Translations under genes and position numbers: made by a program
Origin: Massilia agilis
GTDB lineage: Bacteria; Pseudomonadota; Gammaproteobacteria; Burkholderiales; Burkholderiaceae_D
Assembly (NCBI RefSeq): GCF_024756255.1
Contig: NZ_JANUHB010000002.1
Span: forward strand, 806,001 to 870,000
Direction: 5' to 3'
DNA: 64,000 bases
Shown here: positions 1 to 7,931 of the stretch, one piece after another
Layout: each line of letters opens with the position of its first letter
How positions within the stretch are numbered: the first letter of the stretch is position 1
Notes under the pieces: generated by a model
What the model was told of the DNA's origin: nothing
Databases searched by the model: none
Seen by the model: the letters and a program-made list of their open reading frames with translations, nothing else

Positions 1-1073
1 CTGGAAAGCGCACTGGCGATCAGCTGGCGGTCGCCCTGGACCTGGCACGGCCCGCCGGGGGTGATGCCGAGCCAGGCCCCTTGTGCCTCGGCGGCAGGCT
101 CGTACAGTTCGACGATATCGGCGGCGATCGATTGCAGGTCCAGGGTGGCGAACGACACGCCCGCCACACCCGATTCGACCGCCGCAATCTGCAGCAGCTT
201 GTCGAACACCCCGGTCACCTCGTCGATCTCCTCGATCGCCGCACGCGCAACGGCGGACAGTTCGTCGCAGCTGCGCGATTCCTGCAGCGCGGTCTCCAGG
301 CGCGCGCGCACGCGCCCGAGCGGGGTGCGCAAGTCGTGCGCGATCGAGTTCGACACATGGCGCACGCCTTCCATCAACTCGCCGATGCGGTCGAGCATCT
401 GGTTGATGTCCGCGCTCAGGCGCGCAAATTCGTCCGAGCCCTGCACCGCAATGCGCCGCGTCAGGTCGCCCGCCCCGACCTGTCGTGCGGCCCGCCGGAT
501 CTGCCCGATGCGGCGCTCGAGCTGGCGCCGGAACACCAATGCCCCCGCGAGCGCGAGCAGCAGCGACACCACCACGCCAAGCAGCAGCGCGCGCCCGATC
601 ACGGTGCGCACCGCGTCCAGCTCGCGCAGGTCGCGCCCCACCACCAGCAGCGCTCCGCCATCGAGCGCAAGCGTCACCAGCCGCGCCGAAAAGCGCGCGC
701 CGTCGCGCGTCAAGGTACGATAGGCCAGTTCCCCTGTCTTGAGCGGCGGTCCCTGCCACGCGCCCAGGTTGCCGGCCACGGGCTGCCCCTGCGGGGACAA
801 CAGCAGCAGGATTTCGGTATCGGTGTCGATGCGGTCGGACAGCTGGGCAGCGATTTCGCGCTGCAGGGCGGCCTCGCCACCGTCGCGGTAACGGGATTGC
901 AGATGCTGTGCGACCGCGCGGATTCGCGCATCCACCGAGTGTTCGAGCACGCCGACGGTCCCGAAATACAACACCGCAGCGAGCGTGGCGACCGATAACG
1001 CGACCAGCAAGGCGTAGCCGAGGGCCAGGCGCGCGGCGATCGAACCGCGCAAGCTCACGCGCGGTCCGATCAT
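1..1073 (-). CDS. Sensor histidine kinase, two-component system (C-terminus outside window)
   Basis: Partial inner-membrane sensor kinase; the gene runs off the left edge, so the ATP-binding domain is incomplete. Reading the minus strand from the ATG at 1073 gives about 357 residues: TM1 about 13-38, a periplasmic sensor of about 115 residues, TM2 about 158-181, a HAMP linker about 182-235, then the dimerisation/phosphoacceptor helix with HDLRTPLGR, phospho-His about H246. An in-frame GTG at 1085 is an alternative start and the frame stays open further upstream, so the start is uncertain. It lies about 70 bp downstream of the response-regulator gene on the same strand, making the pair a co-transcribed system. 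The input signal cannot be told from sequence. Confidence 0.88.
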   Translation of the reverse strand, partial: MIGPRVSLRGSIAARLALGYALLVALSVATLAAVLYFGTVGVLEHSVDARIRAVAQHLQSRYRDGGEAALQREIAAQLSDRIDTDTEILLLLSPQGQPVAGNLGAWQGPPLKTGELAYRTLTRDGARFSARLVTLALDGGALLVVGRDLRELDAVRTVIGRALLLGVVVSLLLALAGALVFRRQLERRIGQIRRAARQVGAGDLTRRIAVQGSDEFARLSADINQMLDRIGELMEGVRHVSNSIAHDLRTPLGRVRARLETALQESRSCDELSAVARAAIEEIDEVTGVFDKLLQIAAVESGVAGVSFATLDLQSIAADIVELYEPAAEAQGAWLGITPGGPCQVQGDRQLIASALS

Positions 1074-1141
1074 CGGCGCCTGCACTGGCGAGAAAGCCAG
1101 GCTGACCTGGGTCCGGTAAAAATATGCGGCATCGTTCGCGC

Positions 1142-1846
1142 CTACAGGTCGAACGCCTCGCCGGAGGCGGGCACCCTTAACGTATAGCCCGTGCCGCGCA
1201 CGGTATGGATCAGCGGCACATCGAACCCTTTGTCAACCTTGCCGCGCAGCCGGCTGACCTGCACGTCGATCACGTTCGTTTGCGGGTCGAAATGGTAGTC
1301 CCATACGTCTTCCAGCAACATGCGGCGCGTCACGATCTGGCCTTCGTGGCGCATCAGGTATTCGAGCAGGCGGAATTCGCGCGGCTGCAGCGGGATCGGC
1401 TGGCCCGCGCGGGTGGCGCGCATGGCACGCAGGTCCAGCAGCAGGTCCGCGACCTGCAGCTGGGTGGCCAGGCGCGCGCTCGCCGCCCTGCGCACCAGGT
1501 TCTCGACCCGGGCGACAAGCTCGGCCAGCTCGAACGGTTTGGCCAGGTAGTCGTCGCCGCCCGCATGCAGCCCGCGCACGCGCTCGTCCACGCTGTTCAA
1601 GGCGCTCAGGACCAGCACCGGGGTGTCGTCCGAGCGGCTGCGCAGCGAACGCAGCAAGGCCAGGCCATCGACCACGCCGGGCAACATGCGGTCGAGGACG
1701 ACCACGTCCCAGCCGCCGCGCTCCAGCAGCTGCTGGGCGCTGATGCCGTCCTCGCACGTGGTCACGGCATAGCCGTTGCGCTCGAGGCCTTTGGACAGGT
1801 AACTGAGCGTCTGGGCGTCGTCTTCAATGAGGAGGCACTGGAACAT
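1142..1846 (-). CDS. OmpR/PhoB-family response regulator
   Basis: DNA-binding response regulator of 234 residues, normal family length. The receiver domain (1-115) has the acidic pocket E8-D9-D10, phosphoacceptor D52, S81 and K103. The C-terminal winged helix (about 130-228) contains the typical PLQPREFRLLEYL start and the HTVRGTGYTLR wing. It is the first gene of the regulator-kinase pair and is divergent from the DUF535 gene at 2029. The shared intergenic region carries an 11-bp-phased repeat (1933-1949) that could be its own binding site. Overall resemblance is to PhoP/QseB-type regulators; a specific name is not justified. Confidence 0.95.
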   Translation of the reverse strand: MFQCLLIEDDAQTLSYLSKGLERNGYAVTTCEDGISAQQLLERGGWDVVVLDRMLPGVVDGLALLRSLRSRSDDTPVLVLSALNSVDERVRGLHAGGDDYLAKPFELAELVARVENLVRRAASARLATQLQVADLLLDLRAMRATRAGQPIPLQPREFRLLEYLMRHEGQIVTRRMLLEDVWDYHFDPQTNVIDVQVSRLRGKVDKGFDVPLIHTVRGTGYTLRVPASGEAFDL

Positions 1847-1932
1847 GGCAGGGAGCTGCGCCTGGCAGGGGGAAACGGACTTGAGGCAGTCACGACTATA
1901 CCATGCGCATACCCGTCCGGCCGGCCCTTTCC

Positions 1933-1977
1933 AAGGTTACGGAACGGTAATCTTTACAGCAGGCTTGCTCCGCTATA
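1933..1977 (+). promoter_or_regulatory. Phased direct repeat and promoter ahead of the DUF535 gene
   Basis: GGTTAC (1933-1938), five bases, GGTAAT (1944-1949): two similar hexamers in 11-bp phase, the arrangement OmpR/PhoP-class regulators bind. Directly after come TTTACA (1951-1956) and TATACT (1972-1977), with a shortish 15-bp spacer. The site would overlap the -35 element as in PhoP-activated promoters. The repeat match is imperfect; binding by the adjacent regulator is inference. Confidence 0.4.
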
Positions 1978-2028
1978 CTTCGCCGCTTCGCTTGCCCGTC
2001 GCCCAAAAAGCGAGCACTGCACTTGTTT

Positions 2029-3015
2029 ATGTATTCCTACTTGCATCCCAGCGCGCGCGAGCGCGCCACGTTGAAGGACAGGGTGAAGCTGCTGCTGGGC
2101 GCTGCACTCTTCCCCGGCCAGACCAGGCGCTGGAAAGGCTATGTCCAGGACCACCCGGTCCTGCGCGACCTGGCCGATGGACTGCCACGCATCATCCACA
2201 AGATCTACCGCCCCTACCTGTCGAATCATCTCAGCTGCGCACGCCGGGTCCGGGTGCTGATGAACCATTACACGGCAATCAGCGAGGCCGGTCTCGGGCC
2301 CCTGGTCCGCCGCGCCGCGGCGGCGCCGGTCACGCTGGCCCGGTTCGACGGCAAGTCAGGCGCCATGCTCGAGGTGAGCCTGTCCGCGATCAGGAACGCC
2401 CATCGGGAAGGCGAGCTGGCGCTGCACTTGTCCTGCCAGGGGCGCACGGTGTACACCGCCAGCTTCACGCTGATCGTCCATCCGGACGAACGCCACCTGG
2501 CGCTGGGCGGCTTGCAGGGGCTGCGCGCCAGCGACGGCGCGGCGGTGGTCAGGCAGCTGACCCGGGAACTGCACGGCTGCCGGCCGAAGACCTTCATCGT
2601 CGAGATCCTGCGCCACCTGGGCACTTGCCTGGGCTGCAGCAAGCTGATCCTGGTGAGTAACCGGAACCGCATCGTCGTCAACTGGCGGCGCAGTGACCGC
2701 ATCTCGGCCGACTACGACACGACCTGGCGGGAAATGCATGCGCTGCAACGCGAGGACGGCAACTTCGAGATCCCGTGCATCAATCCGGCGAGCGGCGACA
2801 TCAGTTCGGTCCCGTCGCACAAACGCTCCGAGGCCCGCAAGCGCCATGCCCTGATGTCGCAGGTCCAGCAGCAGGTCGCTGCCTCGCTGCGCCTGTCTCG
2901 CTCCCAGGCAGCGCCGTTTCATGTGCCACGGAAGATGGGGGAAGCGGCAATGGCGCCCCGCAAGCTCGTCGGGAACGCCGAGCAATTGCCAGCCGCGAGT
3001 GCCACAAGTCATTGA
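2029..3015 (+). CDS. VirK/YbjX family (DUF535) protein
   Basis: Cytoplasmic protein of 328 residues in the DUF535 family, whose members include VirK and YbjX of enterobacteria. These are linked to envelope stress and antimicrobial-peptide resistance and are PhoP-regulated in Salmonella; the biochemical role is unknown. Recognised from the N-terminal helical part with HHYTAISE-like text (NHYTAISEAG), the central GCSKLILVSNRNRI block and the C-terminal YDTTWREM and KRSEARKRHA segments typical of the family. The ATG at 2029 is preferred over an in-frame TTG at 2023. The C-terminal 60 residues after the KRSEARKRHA block are low in recognisable motifs. Its divergence from a PhoP-like two-component system is suggestive context. 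Confidence 0.85.
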   Translation: MYSYLHPSARERATLKDRVKLLLGAALFPGQTRRWKGYVQDHPVLRDLADGLPRIIHKIYRPYLSNHLSCARRVRVLMNHYTAISEAGLGPLVRRAAAAPVTLARFDGKSGAMLEVSLSAIRNAHREGELALHLSCQGRTVYTASFTLIVHPDERHLALGGLQGLRASDGAAVVRQLTRELHGCRPKTFIVEILRHLGTCLGCSKLILVSNRNRIVVNWRRSDRISADYDTTWREMHALQREDGNFEIPCINPASGDISSVPSHKRSEARKRHALMSQVQQQVAASLRLSRSQAAPFHVPRKMGEAAMAPRKLVGNAEQLPAASATSH

Positions 3016-3023
3016 ACAGTTTT

Positions 3024-3066
3024 TTGATCTGGATCATGTTTTTAAGATGCATTATAAATCTATGAT
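3024..3066 (+). promoter_or_regulatory. FNR/Anr-type box with class II spacing
   Basis: TTGAT-CTGG-ATCAT at 3024-3037 matches the FNR/Anr consensus TTGAT-N4-ATCAA at 9 of 10 positions. A good -10 hexamer TATGAT lies at 3061-3066, which puts the box centre (3030.5) about 42 bases before the predicted start of transcription, the class II activator position. The transcript would lead into the TonB-dependent receptor at 3134. The match is visible; regulation by an oxygen-sensing FNR homologue is inference. Confidence 0.6.
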
Positions 3067-3133
3067 TTGGCCATGATCACTTGTTTCGTCTCACAACGTC
3101 AGGTGATGCCACAAACACACCAGGTGGATTGCC

Positions 3134-5197
3134 ATGGGAACGAACCAAGAGAAACGACATACCCTTCCCGCACGCGGCTGCGTGCGCACCCCGCTCGCCC
3201 TCGCGCTGGCGCTCGCGTTTGCCCTGCCGGCGTCGGCGCAGGAAGCCACGACGATTGACACACCCGCCCTGACACTGGGCCGCGTGATCGTGGTCGGGCA
3301 TGCAACCGGCCCGCTGGCCACCCGCAACGTGCTGACCTCGGTGGACACGTTGCGCGACGACCAGATCGCCGACCAGGCCGTCACGCACAACTGGCAATTG
3401 TTTGGCCAGATTCCGGGCGTGATGCTGACCCAGTTCGGCCAGGGCACAACCTCGGGCAAGTTTTCGATGCGCGGCTTTAACGGCGAAGGCGAGATCAATG
3501 CCGTCAAGCTGCTGATCGACGGCATCCCGAGCAACAGCAACGACGGCAACATGCCCTACATCGACCTGGCGCCGCTGCTGGACATCCACGCGGTCGAGGT
3601 CGTGCGCGGGACCAACGACCCGCGCTACGGCATGCACAACATCGCCGGCAATGCCAACATCGTCACCAAGATCGGCGACAACTACAAGACGGCGCGCCTG
3701 GGCTACGGCAGCTTTGACACCCGTGACCTGCAGGGCGCACTGGGCTTCGACGCCAACGGCTTTTCGCAAAACTACGGCTTCGACTACCAGAGCACCGACG
3801 GCTACCGCAACCATTCGTCGGCTGAGAAAGGCGGCTTTTCGGGCAAGTGGTTCTGGTCGCCGGACAAAGGCACCGCGCGCTACGGCCTGATCGTGCGCCA
3901 CCACCAGGCTTCGGCCGACGAGGCCGGTTACCTGACCTATGCCCAGTCGCGCCAGGACCCGGACCTGTCGCCGGCCCACAACCGCACCGACCGCGACCAC
4001 CGCTCCACCAACCAGGTCGCCATCCAGGCCGAAAACCAGTGGTCCGGCAACCTGTTCTGGACCGCGCAGGCCTACCAGAACGACCTGGACGACCGCCGCT
4101 ACGTGACCTTCTCTGCCACCGTCTCGCAGCAGGAACGCATCGTGGTCGAGCGCCACCGCGGCGCGTCCGGCACCCTCACCTGGCGCCCTGCGGCCACGGC
4201 GCTCGGTTCGTTCACCGTCGTCGGCGGGCTCGACACCGAACACCAGGACAACAGCAGCCAGCGCTACAACACGGTGGAACAGGTACGCACGGCCCAGACG
4301 CGCAACCAGCAGTTCGACCTGGACACCACCGGCGGCTTCGTGCAGGTGGTGTACAAGCCCAGCAGCGCCCTGACCGTGACCCCGGCCTGGCGCGGCGACA
4401 AGATTGCGGGCACCTACACCAACCTGCTCGGCGGGCAGACGTATGGCGTCAACGACTATGGCCTGATCAGCCAGCCGAAGATCAGCGCGGTGTACAAACT
4501 GGCGCCCTCGTACTCGGTCTATGGCAACTGGGGCCGCAGCTTCCAGATCGGCGTGGGCACCGCCGCGTACAAGGTCAACCAGTCGGCCGACCTGGCGCCC
4601 TCGATCAACGAGGGCTGGGAGACCGGGCTGAAGTTCCGCCCGCTGGACTGGATCGAAGGCCGCGTGGCGCTGTGGGAACAGACCGCGTCGAACGAGGCGC
4701 GCCGCAAGCTCAACGACCCGGCCAACGACGCCGAAAACATCGGCGCCACCCGCCGCCGCGGCCTGGACATCCAACTCAACGCGCAGCCCACCGAACAACT
4801 CGGCGCGTGGGTAGGCGCGGCCTTCCAGCGCTCGAAGATCGTGCGCACCGATGCCGCCTCCATCGCCACGCTCGGCAATGAAATCGACCACGTGCCGCAC
4901 CTGCTCTACAACCTCGGCGCCGACTACAAAGCCAGCGACCGCCTGCGCTTCTCGGCATCGATGAACGGGCAAAGTTCCTACTACCTCGAGCGCACCAACA
5001 AGACCGGCAAGTTCGGCGGCTATGCGCTGTTGAACCTGTCGGCTACCTGGTGCGTGAAGGACAATTTCGACGTGGAAGTACAGGTGCGCAACGTCGCCAA
5101 CCGCTACTACGAGTACGTGTGGCACGACGGCACGCAATCGCTGCATGCGCCCGGCAGCCCGCGCAGCATCAACCTGATGGTCACCGCGCACTTCTGA
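3134..5197 (+). CDS. TonB-dependent outer-membrane receptor
   Basis: Outer-membrane TonB-gated transporter of 687 residues. Residues 1-36 form a signal peptide (hydrophobic LALALALAFALP then ASAQ). The plug domain follows (about 45-170), with text typical of the family: SMRGFNGEGE, LLIDGIPSN, VEVVRGTNDPRYG and the NIAGNANIVTK segment. The rest is a beta barrel ending in the terminal aromatic residue expected for Bam insertion (TAHF). The next gene, 10 bp downstream, is a PepSY membrane protein, a pairing frequent in siderophore or metal uptake loci where the PepSY protein may reduce or process the ligand. No Fur box was noticed; an FNR-type box lies upstream instead. The ligand is unknown. 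Confidence 0.93.
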   Translation: MGTNQEKRHTLPARGCVRTPLALALALAFALPASAQEATTIDTPALTLGRVIVVGHATGPLATRNVLTSVDTLRDDQIADQAVTHNWQLFGQIPGVMLTQFGQGTTSGKFSMRGFNGEGEINAVKLLIDGIPSNSNDGNMPYIDLAPLLDIHAVEVVRGTNDPRYGMHNIAGNANIVTKIGDNYKTARLGYGSFDTRDLQGALGFDANGFSQNYGFDYQSTDGYRNHSSAEKGGFSGKWFWSPDKGTARYGLIVRHHQASADEAGYLTYAQSRQDPDLSPAHNRTDRDHRSTNQVAIQAENQWSGNLFWTAQAYQNDLDDRRYVTFSATVSQQERIVVERHRGASGTLTWRPAATALGSFTVVGGLDTEHQDNSSQRYNTVEQVRTAQTRNQQFDLDTTGGFVQVVYKPSSALTVTPAWRGDKIAGTYTNLLGGQTYGVNDYGLISQPKISAVYKLAPSYSVYGNWGRSFQIGVGTAAYKVNQSADLAPSINEGWETGLKFRPLDWIEGRVALWEQTASNEARRKLNDPANDAENIGATRRRGLDIQLNAQPTEQLGAWVGAAFQRSKIVRTDAASIATLGNEIDHVPHLLYNLGADYKASDRLRFSASMNGQSSYYLERTNKTGKFGGYALLNLSATWCVKDNFDVEVQVRNVANRYYEYVWHDGTQSLHAPGSPRSINLMVTAHF

Positions 5198-5207
5198 GGC
5201 GGCGCAC

Positions 5208-6368
5208 ATGGCAAGCCCGGTCCGGCGCGTCGTCCTTGCGCTTCACTTCTGGAGTGGCCTGGTGGTGGGGCTCTGGTTCGTCCTGCTCGGCCTGACCGGC
5301 AGCGCCCTGGTGTTCTACCTCGACATCGACCGCGCGCTCAACCCGCACACCCGGGTCGAACACGCGGTTGCCGCCTTGCCGCCGGTGGAGTCGATCCACC
5401 AGGCGCTGCGCCAGGCCTATCCGGAGCGTGACGGCCCATGGCGCATCGAGCTGCCGCTCGACCAGGACACGCCGGTGATGGCCCGCTACTACCACCCGGC
5501 CGAGCGCGCCGGCAGCTACTTCGCCCCAATGCTGGTGACCCTGGACCCGGCGACGCTGCAAGTGACCAGCAAGCGGTTCTGGGGCGACACCGTGGTGACC
5601 TGGCTGTTCGACTTGCACTACACGCTGTTGTTGGGCAAACCTGGCCTGGTGCTGGTGGGCCTGGCCGGCATCCTCTGTTTCGCTGTCATGGTGACGGGCA
5701 TCCAGTTGTGGTGGCCGTCGAAGGCCAGGTTCTGGACCGCCCTGCGCATCGTGCCGCGCCCCGGCGCCGTGCGGCGGGCGTACGACATGCACTGTTCCAG
5801 CGGCGTGTACTGGCTGCCCTTGCTGGCCGTGCTCGCGCTCACCGGCAGCGCGCTGGCGTTTCCCGACCAGACGCGGCTGCTCCTTCGTGCGAGCCCGGCA
5901 CCGGCGGCGCCGATAACGAGCGCGCACCAACGCGATACCGTCTCGCTGGACCAGGCCATCGCCACCGCCAAGGCGCGCTTTCCTGACGCCGAAGTCCGCT
6001 GGGTCGAGACCAGCGGCGCCGGGCACACGCCTATATCGCTGCGCATGCGCCAGCCGTCCGAGCCGAGCCGCCGCTTTCCGCAAACCCGGGTCTGGCTCGA
6101 CGCGGGCAGCGGCGCGATCCTGGCCGCGCATGACCCGCTCGCGGCCAACACGGGTGCGCGCATGTCCTACTGGTTCCATCCGCTGCACAACGGCGAAGCG
6201 TTCGGGATTGTCGGCCGCGCAGCGGTGTTCCTGTCGGGCTTCGTTCCCCTGCTCCTGTTCGTCACCGGCGTCATCCGCTGGCGGCACAAGGTGCGCGCGC
6301 GTGCACAGGCCGCGCGTACGGCCCGCCCCCTCACCAGCGCAGCGCGCGCGCCCCGGTCGGCGATGTAA
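5208..6368 (+). CDS. PepSY-associated transmembrane (iron-regulated membrane) protein
   Basis: Inner-membrane protein of 386 residues in the PepSY_TM family. Membrane segments are evident near 13-35 (SGLVVGLWFVLLGLTGSALV), about 145-170, about 195-215 and about 335-360. Conserved histidines lie near the membrane ends (ALHFWSG, FDLHYTL, YDMHCSSGVYW, WFHPLHNGE), as expected of the haem/redox-type members such as FoxB/ViuB-linked proteins. A periplasmic PepSY-like region is between the first and second TM and another before the last. It begins 10 bp after the TonB receptor stop and is surely co-transcribed. The proposed role is handling of the receptor's ligand, perhaps reductive metal release. 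Confidence 0.85.
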   Translation: MASPVRRVVLALHFWSGLVVGLWFVLLGLTGSALVFYLDIDRALNPHTRVEHAVAALPPVESIHQALRQAYPERDGPWRIELPLDQDTPVMARYYHPAERAGSYFAPMLVTLDPATLQVTSKRFWGDTVVTWLFDLHYTLLLGKPGLVLVGLAGILCFAVMVTGIQLWWPSKARFWTALRIVPRPGAVRRAYDMHCSSGVYWLPLLAVLALTGSALAFPDQTRLLLRASPAPAAPITSAHQRDTVSLDQAIATAKARFPDAEVRWVETSGAGHTPISLRMRQPSEPSRRFPQTRVWLDAGSGAILAAHDPLAANTGARMSYWFHPLHNGEAFGIVGRAAVFLSGFVPLLLFVTGVIRWRHKVRARAQAARTARPLTSAARAPRSAM

Positions 6369-6373
6369 CGCCT

Positions 6374-6387
6374 CGGGCCGCCGCCCG
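6374..6387 (+). terminator. Short GC hairpin after the PepSY gene
   Basis: CGGGC-cgcc-GCCCG begins 6 bases after the stop codon at 6368. There is no T-run, so it is at best a weak or Rho-assisted terminator. The rest of the 288-bp gap to 6657 is the AraC regulator's upstream region. Confidence 0.3.
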
Positions 6388-6447
6388 TGCTCATTGGACA
6401 GAAACCGAATTTTTGCCAGGCTTACCACAATCAAAGCAAAAAAAGAA

Positions 6448-6461
6448 CGGATCTGGATCAA
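6448..6461 (+). promoter_or_regulatory. Half-conserved FNR-type box upstream of the AraC regulator
   Basis: CGGAT-CTGG-ATCAA repeats the N4 core and right half of the FNR/Anr box seen at 3024-3037; the left half has two mismatches. Possible -10 sequences (TACTAT at 6472-6477) follow. The AraC start codon is at 6657, implying a leader of about 170 bases. Because the catabolic enzymes downstream need molecular oxygen, oxygen-linked control would make sense, but one degenerate half makes this weak evidence. Confidence 0.35.
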
Positions 6462-6656
6462 GAATATGGCATACTATTTTCCACACGTTGGCGCGACATA
6501 CCATCAAAAAGAAGCAGGTTCGTCCACTGCTCACATCAAGCGCGCCATCGGGCGGAGGAACCGGTAAGTTGCCTGCACCTGTCCCACAGGGTGGTCAACC
6601 TGGTATTTCAGCGCGCCCGAAACTGAGATCCATGCCTGATCACCCAAGAGACAACT

Positions 6657-7652
6657 ATGGCGCACAGTGTTTTCCCCTCCCTCATGCCGGCGGACAACGT
6701 TCTGTCCGACTACGGCCTGTGTCAGACCTCCGACATCGAGGAGGCGCGCTCGGTGGGCGAGCGCATTTTCTGCAGTAACAAGATCTACTCCAAGGACCCA
6801 AAGTTCAACACGCGCGTCAATTACCGGCGCGTCAACAGCCTGGGCGTGGGCCGCATGACCTATGGCGGCGAGACCGTCATCGACCCGGACGTGATGGAGT
6901 CGTTTTCGCTGGTCCAGGTGCCCATCAGCGGGCGCGAGTTCATCGAGTCCGACGGCAAGCGCGCCTTGTTCGAGTCCACCCAGGGCGTGGTGCTCAACTC
7001 GCATGCCCGCACGCGCATACACCACTTTGGCGGCGACAAGATCATCATCCGGGTCGATAACGAGGTGGTCCGGCGCCAGTGCCAGCAGCACCTGGGCCGC
7101 ACCTTGCAAAAGGATGTCGAATTCAACGCCGTCATGGACCTGGATACGCCGGACGGCCGCAACATGGTCAAGATGCTGGCATGGATGTGCGACGTGCTGT
7201 CCACTTCGGACAAGCTCTCGCCCCTGCTCAGCACCCAGTTCGAGACCACCTTCGTCGGCATGCTGCTCAGTTGCCAGCCGAACAACTACAGTGCCGAACT
7301 GTGCGAGGACAAGGGCCAGTCAATCGCGCCATCCTTCGTCAAGCGCATCGAGCAGTACATCGAGGAGCATGCCCACGAGCCGATCTCGGTGGGCGACCTG
7401 GCGGAATACGCCGGTGTCAGCACGCGCTCGCTGTTTGCCGGCTTTCGGCGCTTTCGCAATACCTCGCCCATGCACTTCCTGAAGGAGGTGCGCCTGCGCC
7501 GGGTGCACGAAGAACTCCTGCGTACGCCCCCTTCCAGCGGCGCGGTCACCACCGTCGCATTCCGCTGGGGCTTCAGCCATCTCGGCCACTTCACGACCGA
7601 CTACAAACGCCGTTTCGGCGAAACCCCGTCCGAGACGCTGCAGCGTTCCTGA
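6657..7652 (+). CDS. AraC/XylS-family transcriptional regulator of the catabolic cluster (OxoS-like)
   Basis: DNA-binding activator of 331 residues, XylS-like length. The N-terminal about 210 residues form the effector-binding region (AraC_binding_2 type). The C-terminal about 105 residues carry two helix-turn-helix motifs; the first includes ISVGDLAEYAGVSTRSLFAG and the second ends in the family signature VAFRWGFSHLGHFTTDYKRRFG. The start at 6657 follows AAGAGA at a suitable distance. It sits immediately upstream of the catabolic genes in the same direction. XylS-type proteins bind TGCA-N6-GGNTA half-sites, and such sites occur before three units here (7798, 11060, 16536). The quinoline genes of Pseudomonas putida 86 are, to my knowledge, also controlled by a XylS-type protein (OxoS). 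The effector is inferred, not shown. Confidence 0.9.
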   Translation: MAHSVFPSLMPADNVLSDYGLCQTSDIEEARSVGERIFCSNKIYSKDPKFNTRVNYRRVNSLGVGRMTYGGETVIDPDVMESFSLVQVPISGREFIESDGKRALFESTQGVVLNSHARTRIHHFGGDKIIIRVDNEVVRRQCQQHLGRTLQKDVEFNAVMDLDTPDGRNMVKMLAWMCDVLSTSDKLSPLLSTQFETTFVGMLLSCQPNNYSAELCEDKGQSIAPSFVKRIEQYIEEHAHEPISVGDLAEYAGVSTRSLFAGFRRFRNTSPMHFLKEVRLRRVHEELLRTPPSSGAVTTVAFRWGFSHLGHFTTDYKRRFGETPSETLQRS

Positions 7653-7662
7653 CCCGCCGCCT

Positions 7663-7685
7663 CCCGCTGGCGCACCGCCAGCGGG
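7663..7685 (+). terminator. Hairpin terminator after the AraC gene
   Basis: CCCGCTGGCG and CGCCAGCGGG form a perfect 10-bp stem with a 3-base loop, 10 bases after the regulator's stop, followed by cattt. The U-tract is weak, but the stem is strong enough to separate the regulator transcript from the next unit. Confidence 0.6.
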
Positions 7686-7764
7686 CATTTGCCGGCGCCC
7701 GCGCAGCACTTCCTTTCCCTGTCCCGCCCTTGAAGCGCACCGCCCCCCGCGGTGCGCCCGGCGT

Positions 7765-7860
7765 TATCCCCATCGTGCCCACCAGCGCGGCGTTTCCTGC
7801 ATTGCCGGGATAAGCGCTTCGCGCACGGGAGTGTGAGCCGGGTTCCCTGTGCCCTAGGAT
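7765..7860 (+). promoter_or_regulatory. XylS-type operator and promoter of the MDR-cupin-hemerythrin-SDR unit
   Basis: A perfect half-site TGCA-TTGCCG-GGATA lies at 7798-7812. An inverted partner, TATCC-N6-TGCC (one mismatch), lies at 7765-7779, 18 bases upstream. Exactly 21 bases after the start of the perfect half-site (the repeat period of the XylS-bound Pm promoter) is a degenerate block, TC-n-C-nn-ACGGGAG, also found at the same offset upstream of the Rieske gene. A -10-like TAGGAT is at 7855-7860. The first gene starts at 7932. The sequence match is direct; binding by the AraC protein is inference. Confidence 0.65.
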
Positions 7861-7931
7861 CGACGTTCAACACAGCCGTTCGCCGGCCACGCCGTGGACC
7901 GCGAACCGACGATCACACCAAGGAGACAGAC

